Below are positions 1 through 6,482 of a stretch of 15,483 nt of DNA, in pieces. The position numbers were made by a program, and so were the translations under genes. The notes beneath the pieces were generated by a model. It searched no databases. It was given only the letters and a program-made list of their open reading frames with translations, and had not been told where the DNA came from. The stretch is from Lachnospira sp. UBA4346 (GTDB lineage Bacteria > Bacillota > Clostridia > Lachnospirales > Lachnospiraceae). The stretch covers positions 15,889 to 31,371 of the forward strand of contig DGTC01000069.1 of NCBI GenBank assembly GCA_002394205.1. Direction: 5' to 3'. Numbering within the stretch: position 1 is the stretch's first letter; each line of letters starts with the position of its first letter.

Positions 1-319
1 CGTCCGGTGGAGGTGACTCCAAGGCTAGTGCAACAGAGATATACCGCCGCGTGTAAACGTTTCTGTATAAGAAGTGCTTTGCATGGAATATACAGAAGGA
101 GCATCTGTAAAGATGTGAAGGGTAAGGGTGGAAAGGTAGCGTAAGAGACTACCGCATGATTGGTAACAATGATGGCTATGTAAACCCCATTCGAAGCAAG
201 ACCAAAACAAAGGTAATACGGCGGCCCGTCGTGCCTTTAGGTAGGTCGCTTGAGCCTGCTGGCAACAGTAGGACTAGATAGATGATTGTTTGATACATAA
301 CCCGGCTTATAGTACTGCT
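1..319 (+). ncRNA. rnpB: RNase P RNA, 3' part (5' end outside window)
   Basis: This is the catalytic RNA of ribonuclease P, which removes 5' leaders from precursor tRNAs. The universally conserved blocks appear in the right order: GCAACAGAGA followed by TACCGCC near 31-49, the GGTAAGGGTGGAAAGGT block near 119-137, the GGTAA and GTAAACCCC segments near 161-189, GCAAGACCAAA near 197, and the distal AGGTAGGTCGCTTGAGCC and ACCCGGCTTA blocks at 240-256 and 299-308. The 5' portion, including the first strands of P1 to P4, lies before base 1, so the 3' end cannot be fixed by pairing and is estimated at about 319. No protein frame explains these blocks. No clear U-tract terminator follows immediately. 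Confidence 0.93.
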
Positions 320-400
320 CATATGTATATTTATTAGAATAGAATCTTGAAATAAAAGAACAGCGTGTAAATATGTGTTATAAAGGAGAACATATTTATG

Positions 401-570
401 CGCTATTTTATGTAATAGGAAATTCCTCGAATTTCCTATTACATAAAAAGCGTTCCACGCGGGATGCGCACCTCGCGGTAAGGAAGATATTACTTCGTAA
501 TCCGCTCGGGCGCGAAAGAGTCGCAAGCGACTCTTTGTTCCTATTATAGGAAATTTCGTTCCTATAATAT
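401..570. repeat. compound palindromic intergenic element between rnpB and pyrI
   Basis: Three hairpins lie in a row. The first has perfect 19-base arms (406-424 and 430-448) around the loop CCTCG, and extends by four more pairs (401-404 with 449-452) if one base is bulged. The second has 10-base arms, AAAGAGTCGC at 515-524 and GCGACTCTTT at 527-536. The third has 11-base arms, TATTATAGGAA at 542-552 and TTCCTATAATA at 559-569. The first and third share a TAGGAAATT core, so they look like matching ends of one unit whose middle (453-510) is GC-rich and unlike the AT-rich flanks. The segment contains no credible gene. It could be a mobile miniature element or a structured RNA end; which one is not visible here. 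Confidence 0.7.
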
Positions 571-582
571 AGATTTGCACAC

Positions 583-619
583 AAAAAACCACACGTTACA
601 ATGTTGTAATGTGTGGTTT
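583..619 (-). terminator. intrinsic terminator of pyrBI
   Basis: Read on the minus strand, AAACCACAC and GTGTGGTTT close a 15-position stem with one internal A/C mismatch and a four-base loop, followed by a run of T residues. It starts about 26 bases past the pyrI stop codon, the expected place for the end of the pyrBI transcript. Confidence 0.85.
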
Positions 620-644
620 GCTATTTATATAATGATTGAAATAG

Positions 645-1088
645 TTAGGCGTTATAGCGGCTCTGACGTGTATATTTCTCTTCGCAGTATTTACAACGAT
701 ATACCTGACGGGCTTCATCTGTCAGAATGAATATCTGGTCAAGCTCCTGCTCGATGGATGTGATACAACGAGGATTCTGACACTGAATTACATTTTTAAT
801 AGACTTCGGAAGTTTTAATGTTTTCTTTTCGGCAATTTCCCCGTCTTTGATAATATTTACAGTGATATTGTGGTCGATAAAGCCTAAAGCATCTAAATCA
901 ACAAGATCAAGACCGCCTTCGATTTTAATAATATCTTTTTTGCCCATTTTATTACTGCGCGCGTTTTTGATAATGGCAACACAGCAGTCAAGCTTGTCTA
1001 ATCCCAATTTGTTATAAATCATCATAGATTTTCCGGCTTCAATATGATCAAGTACAAAGCCATCATTTAATTGTCCAACATTTAACAT
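645..1088 (-). CDS. pyrI: aspartate carbamoyltransferase regulatory subunit PyrI
   Basis: PyrI is the nucleotide-binding regulatory chain that associates with PyrB to form allosteric aspartate transcarbamoylase in the cytoplasm. The 147-residue length is close to the usual 150. The N-terminal half is the allosteric domain. The C-terminal half is a zinc domain with the four expected cysteines, C103 and C108 (CX4C) and C132 and C135 (CX2C), which tether PyrI to PyrB. The start at 1088 is supported by a GAGGA element upstream of ATG. It follows pyrB in the same direction after an 87-base gap and is probably cotranscribed from the pyrB promoter. Allosteric control by CTP/ATP is inferred from the family, not seen. 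Confidence 0.96.
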   Translation of the reverse strand: MLNVGQLNDGFVLDHIEAGKSMMIYNKLGLDKLDCCVAIIKNARSNKMGKKDIIKIEGGLDLVDLDALGFIDHNITVNIIKDGEIAEKKTLKLPKSIKNVIQCQNPRCITSIEQELDQIFILTDEARQVYRCKYCEEKYTRQSRYNA

Positions 1089-1175
1089 TGTAATTCCTCA
1101 TTTCTGCACAAGGTGCGATTTGCTAATAGTGATTTTGTTATCGTATGAATGATAAAGAATTTTTGTCAAATAAAG

Positions 1176-2093
1176 TTATTCTTTATCTAAACCCAGTAAG
1201 GTCAGTATTAATGCCATACGTACGTAGACACCGAATTGAGCCTGTTTGAAGTAAGCTGCGCGTGGGTCATCATCTACTTCGACAGAAATTTCATTTACTC
1301 TAGGGAGTGGATGGAGTACATACATATCTTTCTTGCCTAGAGCCATTTTTTCTTTATCTAAGATGTAAAAATTCTTCATTCTTAAATAATCATCTTCATT
1401 AAAGAATCTTTCTTTTTGAACACGTGTCATATATAAAATGTCTAATTGTGGCATAACATCTTCGAGTTTTTCAACTTCTTCAAATGGAATATTGTTATCA
1501 ATCAATGTTTCACGGATATAATCAGGAATACATAATTCCTTCGGCGAAATTAGAATGAATTTAACATTTTCGTAACGGATTAAAGAATTGATTAAGGAAT
1601 GAACCGTACGACCGAATTTCAAATCACCACACAGGCCAATCGTAAAGTTATTTAGTGAACCACGTAATTCACGAATTGTCATCAGGTCAGTTAAAGTTTG
1701 TGTTGGATGTTGATGACCGCCGTCACCTGCATTAATAATTGGGATTCCAGACTTTGCAGCAGCGACCATAGGAGCACCTTCTTTCGGATGGCGCATAGCG
1801 CAAATATCGGCATAGCAGGAAATGACACGAATGGTGTCTGATACGCTTTCGCCTTTTGCGGCAGAGCTTGAATTGGCAGAAGAAAAACCAAGGACAGAGC
1901 CACCGAGATTTAACATTGCAGCTTCAAAGCTAAGTCTGGTACGTGTACTTGGTTCATAAAAAAGAGTAGCTATTTTTTTGCCATCACAACGGTGACTGTA
2001 TTTATCACGATTTTTAGAAATATCTCTCGCTAAATCTAACAATTGTTCCAGCTCATCAGTAGTGAAATCCAACGGACTAAGTAAGTGTTTCAT
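1176..2093 (-). CDS. pyrB: aspartate carbamoyltransferase catalytic subunit PyrB
   Basis: PyrB joins carbamoyl phosphate and L-aspartate to make N-carbamoyl-L-aspartate, an early step of de novo pyrimidine synthesis. The 305 residues match the family length. Visible signatures are the carbamoyl-phosphate loop S49-T-R-T-R53, the 80s-loop segment SAAKGESVSDT that supplies Ser and Lys to the neighbouring active site, the HPTQ motif, and HPLPR in the aspartate domain. The ATG at 2093 has a GGAGG ribosome site about ten bases upstream. A consensus-like promoter lies at 2130-2158, so the 5' leader is only about 30 bases. That leaves no room for a PyrR-type attenuator. Together with pyrI this suggests enzyme-level feedback as a main control here. 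Confidence 0.97.
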   Translation of the reverse strand: MKHLLSPLDFTTDELEQLLDLARDISKNRDKYSHRCDGKKIATLFYEPSTRTRLSFEAAMLNLGGSVLGFSSANSSSAAKGESVSDTIRVISCYADICAMRHPKEGAPMVAAAKSGIPIINAGDGGHQHPTQTLTDLMTIRELRGSLNNFTIGLCGDLKFGRTVHSLINSLIRYENVKFILISPKELCIPDYIRETLIDNNIPFEEVEKLEDVMPQLDILYMTRVQKERFFNEDDYLRMKNFYILDKEKMALGKKDMYVLHPLPRVNEISVEVDDDPRAAYFKQAQFGVYVRMALILTLLGLDKE

Positions 2094-2129
2094 ATGTATT
2101 TATCCTCCAACTTTTTTATACTGTACTAT

Positions 2130-2158
2130 ATTCTACTATTAAAAAGATAATTGTACAA
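2130..2158 (-). promoter_or_regulatory. sigma-A type promoter of pyrBI
   Basis: On the minus strand, TTGTAC (2158-2153) and TAGAAT (2135-2130) are separated by exactly 17 bases. The element lies between the upstream gene's terminator and pyrB, about 37 bases before the pyrB start codon. Confidence 0.7.
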
Positions 2159-2168
2159 TTCTTTTTTC

Positions 2169-2224
2169 AAAAAAATAACAAATATTCGCAGGAGGGCAAT
2201 CTCACATCGAATATTTGTTATTTT
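2169..2224 (-). terminator. terminator of the lactonase-type gene; copy 1 of the AATAACAAATA stem-loop family
   Basis: Perfect 17-base arms (2172-2188 and 2208-2224) enclose a 19-base loop, and the minus-strand transcript ends in a T7 run after the stem. It begins 12 bases beyond the lactonase-type stop codon. The stem and part of the loop (a GGGCAATCT-like segment and CATCGA) closely match the hairpin at 5472-5536, so this terminator belongs to a dispersed repeat family. Confidence 0.85.
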
Positions 2225-2235
2225 AGAACTGGGTG

Positions 2236-3282
2236 TTATTCAAATGTTTTGATTACCATGTTGTTTGGATGTTTGATTTTGATTTCCGGACCATTCATGA
2301 CAATCAACCCTTTTTCAAAATGAACAGTGAATATTGTAATAGAATTTCCTTCATTATTCATTGCCATAATATGTGCATCATCTGGAAAGATACTTATATA
2401 TTTTGGATAATCTCCACTGATTGGAAGCGAAGAAACACTGCTTAACAGTCCGGTTTCGGTATCTACATGATATACAGTAACTGTGTTATCTCCGGCATTG
2501 GAACACATGGCATTTTTACCGTCGCTTGAGAAAATCAAATTGGCAGCGGCACTGTTTGATTTATGCCCTTTTCGTACAGTAAAGATATTCTGAATGAGTT
2601 CAAATCGTTCTTTTTTGTTTGGGGCATAGGAATATACATTGATATAATTCTTTAATTCACACACAACATAAGCAAATCGCCCGTCTTTACTAAATACCAT
2701 TTGTCTAGGAGCAGATTCCTGCTGTGACCGAATAATATCATATAATTTTAATTTGCCGGTAACATGATTGAATTCGTAGACTTTAATCTGGTCGATACCG
2801 AGGTCACATACACATAACATTTCTTCATCAGGCGTAAAAACAGACCAACTGATATGTGGACGGAAATTACGTTCAGCAATACTTCCTAATCCTTTGTGGA
2901 ATAATTCATCAGCAATGATGCCAATCGAACCATTATCATTAATATGCAATACAGTGATTTTGCCATCATGGTAACCGGATACAATTAGGAAGCGGTCATC
3001 TTTGGTAATTGTAATATGACAACCACGCATACCATTGATAGATTGTACATTGATTGCTTCTAAATCTCCATTTTCAAGAATTGCAAAGGAAGCAACGCCT
3101 TGATCGCAGATAGAATATAAGAAATGTCCATTGTGAGACAGTGCAATAAATGAAGCGTTGTCTAGTTCAATTTCTTTTCTAGGCACGATGCGTCCTTTTG
3201 CGGTATCCATATCCATGATTGTAATTCCAGCATTAGAATCGCTGGTATAAGCACCTACATAAGCTACATACTTTTTGTCCAT
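2236..3282 (-). CDS. lactonase-family seven-bladed beta-propeller protein (6-phosphogluconolactonase-like)
   Basis: The protein resembles the YbhE/Pgl-type lactonase fold (Pfam Lactonase family). Its N terminus AYVGAYTS is followed by repeated blade motifs such as HNGHFLYSI, KDDRFLIVS, PDEEMLCVCD, KDGRFAYVVCE and SDGKNAMCSNAGDNTVTVY. The length of 348 residues is normal. Some family members hydrolyse 6-phosphogluconolactone to 6-phosphogluconate, but many are uncharacterised, so the substrate is uncertain. An ATG five codons upstream (3297) lacks a ribosome site, whereas the GGGG inside those codons sits nine bases before the ATG at 3282, which I therefore prefer. There is no signal peptide, so it is probably cytoplasmic. 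It has its own promoter and terminator and is not in an operon. Confidence 0.85.
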   Translation of the reverse strand: MDKKYVAYVGAYTSDSNAGITIMDMDTAKGRIVPRKEIELDNASFIALSHNGHFLYSICDQGVASFAILENGDLEAINVQSINGMRGCHITITKDDRFLIVSGYHDGKITVLHINDNGSIGIIADELFHKGLGSIAERNFRPHISWSVFTPDEEMLCVCDLGIDQIKVYEFNHVTGKLKLYDIIRSQQESAPRQMVFSKDGRFAYVVCELKNYINVYSYAPNKKERFELIQNIFTVRKGHKSNSAAANLIFSSDGKNAMCSNAGDNTVTVYHVDTETGLLSSVSSLPISGDYPKYISIFPDDAHIMAMNNEGNSITIFTVHFEKGLIVMNGPEIKIKHPNNMVIKTFE

Positions 3283-3325
3283 AATATTTTTCCCCATTTC
3301 TATTTAAAATTACATTGTGTCACGA

Positions 3326-3357
3326 AAATCAAATATTATTTTGAAAATATTTGATTT
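3326..3357 (-). promoter_or_regulatory. hairpin in the 5' leader of the lactonase-type gene
   Basis: Perfect 12-base arms (3326-3337 and 3346-3357) with an eight-base spacer lie between the predicted promoter and the start codon. The stem is entirely A/T except for one G-C pair. It could stabilise the leader RNA or bind a repressor. Nothing in the sequence decides between these. Confidence 0.45.
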
Positions 3358-3382
3358 ATGTATGTAAAATATTATAACATAA

Positions 3383-3411
3383 ATTATCAGTCATTTGTAA
3401 CGGATTGTCAA
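3383..3411 (-). promoter_or_regulatory. sigma-A type promoter for the lactonase-type gene
   Basis: On the minus strand, TTGACA (3411-3406) and GATAAT (3388-3383) have the optimal 17-base spacing. A second -10-like TATAAT lies just downstream at 3376-3371. The leader to the chosen start is about 95 bases. Confidence 0.7.
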
Positions 3412-3474
3412 TGTTTGTAAATATAGAATATTAAAGAGATGGAAGAAAACGATTGAAATAACGTAAAATAGTTG

Positions 3475-3672
3475 CTTAGATATATAGAAGACGATGGTGT
3501 TGGGTTTGATACAACGCAGAAGAAAGTGGATGGCAGAAACCATATAGGATTAGAAAATGTAAAGAAACGTATTGAATATATGGTGCAAGGATAGATATTT
3601 GTGAAAAGTGAAATTGGGAAGGAAACGAAAGTAACGATTCGAATTCCGATGGATATAGATTCAGATAAATAA
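3475..3672 (+). pseudogene. relic of a sensor histidine kinase (C-terminal ATPase end)
   Basis: Reading frame 1 of the plus strand gives the end of a GHKL ATPase domain. EDDGVGFD is the G1 box, GRNHIGLENVKKRIEYM is the helix typical of LytS/YesM-type kinases, and KSEIGKETKVTIRIP is the terminal G2-strand region, followed by a normal stop at 3670-3672. A TAG at 3592-3594 interrupts this frame just after YMVQG, and another TAG lies at 3469-3471, so no intact protein is made. The sensor, dimerisation and phospho-acceptor regions are missing upstream and no response regulator follows. It is a decayed remnant of a two-component system, and no function is expected. The rest of the 3298-3903 gap holds only the promoter, the leader hairpin and AT-rich sequence. 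Confidence 0.8.
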
Positions 3673-3903
3673 TGCATTACCATATGGATGAATCATTAAA
3701 ATTTAATGAAAATTCAGTAGATTTTCAAGAAATCGACAAATAACAGCAAATCGTATCTAATTCGTAACCATAGATATTGTATATTTTTCAAAAGTATGAA
3801 TGAGGTTGCCTTTTTGCTTTTTAGAGAAGAGAGAATAAGGAGAAAATCCGAATTTAGCCGGTACAGTAAATGAAATACATAAGAGGGGGAGAGTGGTTAT
3901 TTG

Positions 3904-4032
3904 ATGAAGCCGGTTACAACAGAAGATATTGTTATGGAATTGCAGAATTTAAGAACTCCAATTCAAGACAGAACTGTGAAGAATTGGGCAGAGGTAACAC
4001 GTGCAACGTTATTATATGTACAGACAATCTAA
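3904..4032 (+). CDS. 42-residue ORF, unknown, possibly a gene remnant
   Basis: An AGGGGGAGAG element lies 13 or so bases upstream of the ATG, and TTG at 3901 is an alternative start. The product is mostly polar. The RTVKNW segment recalls the recognition part of helix-turn-helix proteins, which hints at the N terminus of a truncated DNA-binding protein, but I do not recognise the family. It ends at TAA 4030-4032, overlapping by four bases the convergent stop codon of the next gene. It sits beside the histidine kinase relic, so it may be debris from the same rearrangement. Confidence 0.35.
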   Translation: MKPVTTEDIVMELQNLRTPIQDRTVKNWAEVTRATLLYVQTI

Positions 4033-4301
4033 CAGGTTTTACATTCTGAACATTTCTGACTGACTTTATCTAAACACACATCTACCAATATGGTATCTTT
4101 TCCAATACATTTGATACATTTGAATGGAATAATGTATTCAATGTCATGACCAAATAATCCACATAATTTGGCCGGACCGGGAACAACAATAGACTGAATA
4201 CAGCCGTTACATGCGTCAAAATTAATATCGGCGGTGTATCCGAGAATTTTCCCATCACATACTAAAATAACCTGCTTATTTCGTAATTCGCAAATACGCA
4301 T
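4029..4301 (-). CDS. ylmC: YlmC/YmxH-family sporulation protein (PRC-barrel)
   Basis: The 90-residue protein begins MRICELRNKQVI and continues DGKILGYTADINFD and SIVVPGP, the pattern of the small PRC-barrel proteins YlmC/YmxH found in endospore formers. Their exact role is unknown. The C-terminal end is unusually cysteine-rich, with CIKCIGKD and CSECKTC, and could bind a metal. The frame is open further upstream, but the ATG at 4301 has an AGGAG ribosome site five bases before it, and the extension has no family resemblance. In many clostridia this gene lies close to sigG and nrdR. Here it is still in the same direction as sigG but separated from it by the repeat field. An AAGTTCT-N8-AGAACTT dyad (4326-4347) lies just upstream and may be a regulatory site. 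Confidence 0.85.
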   Translation of the reverse strand: MRICELRNKQVILVCDGKILGYTADINFDACNGCIQSIVVPGPAKLCGLFGHDIEYIIPFKCIKCIGKDTILVDVCLDKVSQKCSECKTC

Positions 4302-4465
4302 AAAGACTCCTATAAAATGAAAGATAAGTTCTTTACAATTAGAACTTGATACTATTAATATATGCGCAAAATGCATAAATGACATAGTTTTGGGAATAAT
4401 TTGTAAGTTCCGGTTTGTGGATGTACTCTGCCTGATAGATGGACGGGAATTCGTGATGAACGGAC

Positions 4466-4558
4466 GCATATCGAAAAAGATAAATTTATTTTGAAAACGC
4501 AAACTCGCCTACGGCTCAAACAGTGCGCTTTTCAAAATAAATTATTTTTCCGATATGC
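4466..4558. repeat. long imperfect inverted repeat with GAGCCGYAGGCGAG-type loop
   Basis: The left arm 4466-4501 and right arm 4524-4558 are near-complementary over about 35 bases, both beginning from GCATATCG and ending in TGCG, with only a few bulges. The 22-base loop carries CTCGCCTACGGCTC. The second copy of this repeat (4706 onward) keeps the loop and right arm but has lost most of the left arm. Confidence 0.75.
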
Positions 4559-4627
4559 TGAGTTTCATTCAATTAAGGTATTCTCCGGTGCATAGCTACT
4601 TTCGGCATCGCCACAAACCTTTTGGGG
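4493..4627 (+). repeat. 135-base direct repeat, copy A
   Basis: It matches copy B at 4706-4839 along its length, including CTCGCC.ACGGCTC/CTCGCCTGCGGCTC, AAACAGTGCGCTTTTC, CCGATATGCTGAGTTTCAT and CGGCATCGCCACAAACC. The copies start 213 bases apart and differ by scattered substitutions and single-base indels, so the duplication is not recent. Confidence 0.85.
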
Positions 4628-4705
4628 TGGTGGCTGTTGGACTGTATTGGTTATTCCTAGTGGATTGCTTTAACGGACGAAGAGATGGAAAGATGAATTC
4701 TGGTA

Positions 4706-4839
4706 GAAACGCAAAACTCGCCTGCGGCTCAAACAGTGCGCTTTTCAAAATAAATTATTTTTCCGATATGCTGAGTTTCATTTAATCAAGGTATTCTCTG
4801 ATGCGTATCTACTTACGGCATCGCCACAAACCTTTGGGG
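4706..4839 (+). repeat. 135-base direct repeat, copy B
   Basis: This is the second copy of the repeat described at 4493. Its core, read on the minus strand as CTGTTTGAGCCGCAGGCGAG, recurs a third time in the opposite orientation at 5144-5163, inside the next element. Confidence 0.85.
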
Positions 4840-5079
4840 CGTGGGTGATGACGGGAGGATGTTGGGATTTCGAAGGGGTATCGCTGACGAATGTATTTAA
4901 TTGCCATTCGAACGGATATAAATTTTTCTTTTTAATTGTTCGTTTGCTGAGTGTCATTTCATTCGTGTAATTTTTAGTATACGTCTGTGTTCGGAAAGTA
5001 TTTGTTTTTAATCGAATGTACAATGGTGAAAGATTTAACGACCATTTACATTCTGAGATACACAGGGAAAGAGACATTC

Positions 5080-5228
5080 ATTGTTGACAAACAGTTGCGA
5101 GGCTTCCGTTGGGAGCTTTCGAGTCGCATGGGCACAAAGCGAACTGTTTGAGCCGCAGGCGAGGCCCAGCGACTGCCCATAATAAGTGCGAGGAAGCGAG
5201 CAGGAAATGAAGCATGTTTGTCAATAAT
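5080..5228. repeat. 149-base structured element with 14-base inverted ends
   Basis: The ends ATTGTTGACAAACA (5080-5093) and TGTTTGTCAATAAT (5215-5228) are inverted repeats matching at 13 of 14 positions. Inside, TCGCA-T-GGGCA (5124-5134) pairs with TGCCCA and TGCGA on the right, around a loop holding CTGTTTGAGCCGCAGGCGAG. Terminal inverted repeats, small size and a shared core with neighbouring repeats fit a miniature transposable element or a folded RNA. There is no coding frame. Confidence 0.6.
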
Positions 5229-5278
5229 GATATGGCTCTTGACCGTCCGTTAGGTCAAAGTTTCCTTGTAGCATCCCA

Positions 5279-5400
5279 CTACATTACGCAGTGCGATTCG
5301 CAATCCGCTGCGCTCCTTGCTCATCCGTGCAGTCGCACTATCAAAAAGAAATAACAAATCCTCTCTAGTGAGCAAGCTCCCATCGAATATTTGTATTTCA
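5279..5400 (-). repeat. 120-base direct repeat, copy 1 (decayed stem-loop)
   Basis: It starts CTACATTACGCAGTGCGATT and ends with a weakened form of the AATAACAAATA stem-loop, in which the right arm has substitutions and a one-base loss so that pairing is poor. Copy 2 starts 132 bases later. The minus strand gives an apparent protein with repeated SKERS.LRIALRNVV, which is an artefact of the repeat. Confidence 0.8.
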
Positions 5401-5410
5401 TTGAGAGCTA

Positions 5411-5536
5411 CTACATTACGCAGTGCGATTCGCAATTCGCTGCGCTCCTTGCTTATCCGTTGACGTACTATCAAAAAGAAATAACAAATACTCTCTTGAG
5501 AGCAAGCTCCCATCGAGTATTTGTTATTTCTTTTTG
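5411..5536 (-). repeat. 120-base direct repeat, copy 2 (intact stem-loop)
   Basis: It matches 5279-5400 with few differences, but its stem-loop is perfect and serves as the likely sigG terminator. The part before the stem contains the short palindrome TGCGATTCGCA. Confidence 0.8.
5472..5536 (-). terminator. sigG terminator; intact copy of the AATAACAAATA stem-loop family
   Basis: Perfect 22-base arms (5472-5493 and 5515-5536) enclose a 21-base loop that can itself form the small hairpin GAGC-AA-GCTC. It lies 22 bases after the sigG stop codon, and on the minus strand the distal arm ends in TTTCTTTTTG. On the plus strand the same element is equally T-rich at its end, so it could act in both directions. 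Confidence 0.75.
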
Positions 5537-5558
5537 GCACTGCTCGTTAAATCGGAAT

Positions 5559-6335
5559 TTAACTTAAATATTTCTTCATAGTACTTAATGCACATTTTTC
5601 AAGTCGACTTACCTGTGCTTGAGAAATGCCGATTTCCTGCGCAGTTTCTGTTTGGGTTTTGCCGATGAAGAAACGAAGGCGGATAATCTGACGTTCTCGC
5701 GGGGTAATGTGGCGCAGTGCATCAGACAGGGCAAGATGTTCAACCCAGGTATCTTCTTTATTCTTTTTATCACGTACCTGATCAATAATATAGAGCGTGT
5801 CCCCTCCATCGGAAAAGACAGGCTCGTACAAAGATACCGGAGAGGCAATAGCATCCATTGCGAGAACAATCATTTCCGGACTGATTCCGATTTCTTCTGA
5901 AATTTCATTAATTGTCGGTTCTTTCTGGTGTGCTTTGATATAATGTTCTTTGGCGTAGAGCGCTTTGTAAGCGGTGTCTTTTAGAGAACGACTGACACGG
6001 ATGGGACTGCTGTCACGTAAGAAACGTTTAATTTCGCCTAGAATCATAGGTACGGCATACGTGGAAAACTGAACACCTTGTGAACAGTCGAAATTATCGA
6101 CAGCTTTAATCATGCCGACACAGCCAATTTGAAATAAATCATCCATATGTTCATTACTTTGGGAAAATCGCTGTACAATGCTTAAAACCAGTCGTAAGTT
6201 GCCACGGATAAATTGATCTCGGGCAGCTTTATCACCAGACTGGATACGTTGTAAGAGTTCTTGTTTTTCATTTGCAGAGAGAAGGGGCAGTGTTGCAGTA
6301 TTTACACCACAAATTTCAACTTTATATCCAGACAC
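5559..6335 (-). CDS. sigG: late forespore RNA polymerase sigma factor SigG
   Basis: SigG directs transcription in the engulfed forespore. The N terminus KVEICGVNT is the hallmark of this sigma factor. Region 2 follows (NLRLVLSIVQRF, DDLFQIGCVGMIKAVDNFD, FSTYAVPMILGEIKRFLRD), then IRVSRSLKD, region 3 (EPTINEISEEIGI), SPVSLYEPV and GGD, and region 4 with the helix-turn-helix GKTQTETAQEIGISQAQVS. The frame is open to 6356 but begins there with TTG and no ribosome site. AAGGAGG lies six bases before GTG 6335, giving 258 residues (Bacillus SigG has 260), so GTG is the likely start. I found no convincing sigma-F/G type promoter upstream. sigE and spoIIGA, its neighbours in many genomes, are not in the window. 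Confidence 0.95.
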   Translation of the reverse strand: MSGYKVEICGVNTATLPLLSANEKQELLQRIQSGDKAARDQFIRGNLRLVLSIVQRFSQSNEHMDDLFQIGCVGMIKAVDNFDCSQGVQFSTYAVPMILGEIKRFLRDSSPIRVSRSLKDTAYKALYAKEHYIKAHQKEPTINEISEEIGISPEMIVLAMDAIASPVSLYEPVFSDGGDTLYIIDQVRDKKNKEDTWVEHLALSDALRHITPRERQIIRLRFFIGKTQTETAQEIGISQAQVSRLEKCALSTMKKYLS

Positions 6336-6453
6336 ATCAGACCTCCTTGCAGTCAAAAAATTTACATTTATAAGGATTGCCGATTAAAAGGATATTTATA
6401 CATAAATAAAGAGAAAAAATGATATAAATATTCATATATTTTAAATGGTTTTC

Positions 6454-6482
6454 TTGACCGAATGACAAGATTTCGATACAAT
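6454..6482 (+). promoter_or_regulatory. sigma-A type promoter of nrdR
   Basis: TTGACC (6454-6459) and TACAAT (6477-6482) are spaced by 17 bases. The leader to the TTG start is about 85 bases and contains the 10-base motif TCAACAGAAC twice, at 6518-6527 and 6531-6540, a period of 13. These could be protein-binding sites. Confidence 0.7.

Larger units (their letters stand above)
4302..5558. other. repeat-packed intergenic region between ylmC and sigG
   Basis: About 1.25 kb contains no credible gene. The frames that stay open here are translations of the repeats themselves. From left to right it holds the AAGTTCT dyad, a 35-base inverted repeat, two 135-base direct repeats, AT-rich filler (4840-5079) with a hairpin at 5014-5053, a 149-base element with matching ends, a TTGACC-N8-GGTCAA dyad (5239-5258), and two 120-base direct repeats, the second ending in the sigG terminator. 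The segment TGCTGAGTGTCATTT near 4950 may be a diverged piece of the 135-base repeat. Confidence 0.75.

Noticed and set aside
176..592. 138-residue minus-strand frame
   Set aside because: It lies antisense to RNase P RNA and runs through the palindromic element; it has no family resemblance.
3408..3683. 91-residue minus-strand frame rich in Ile, Phe and Ser
   Set aside because: It is the antisense shadow of the histidine kinase relic.
4302..4502. N-terminal extension of the ylmC frame
   Set aside because: It has no family similarity, and ATG 4301 has a good AGGAG site; the extension also runs into the repeat arm.
4555..4785. 76-residue plus-strand frame beginning and ending with MLSFI
   Set aside because: Its two ends are the same repeat read twice; the frame is produced by the 135-base direct repeats.
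4493..5536. CRISPR array
   Set aside because: Repeats are long (about 120-135 bases), few and diverged, without uniform spacers or cas genes.
5250..5540. 96-residue minus-strand frame with internal sequence repeats
   Set aside because: It is a translation of two tandem intergenic repeats and their stem-loops, has no ribosome site, and resembles no protein family.
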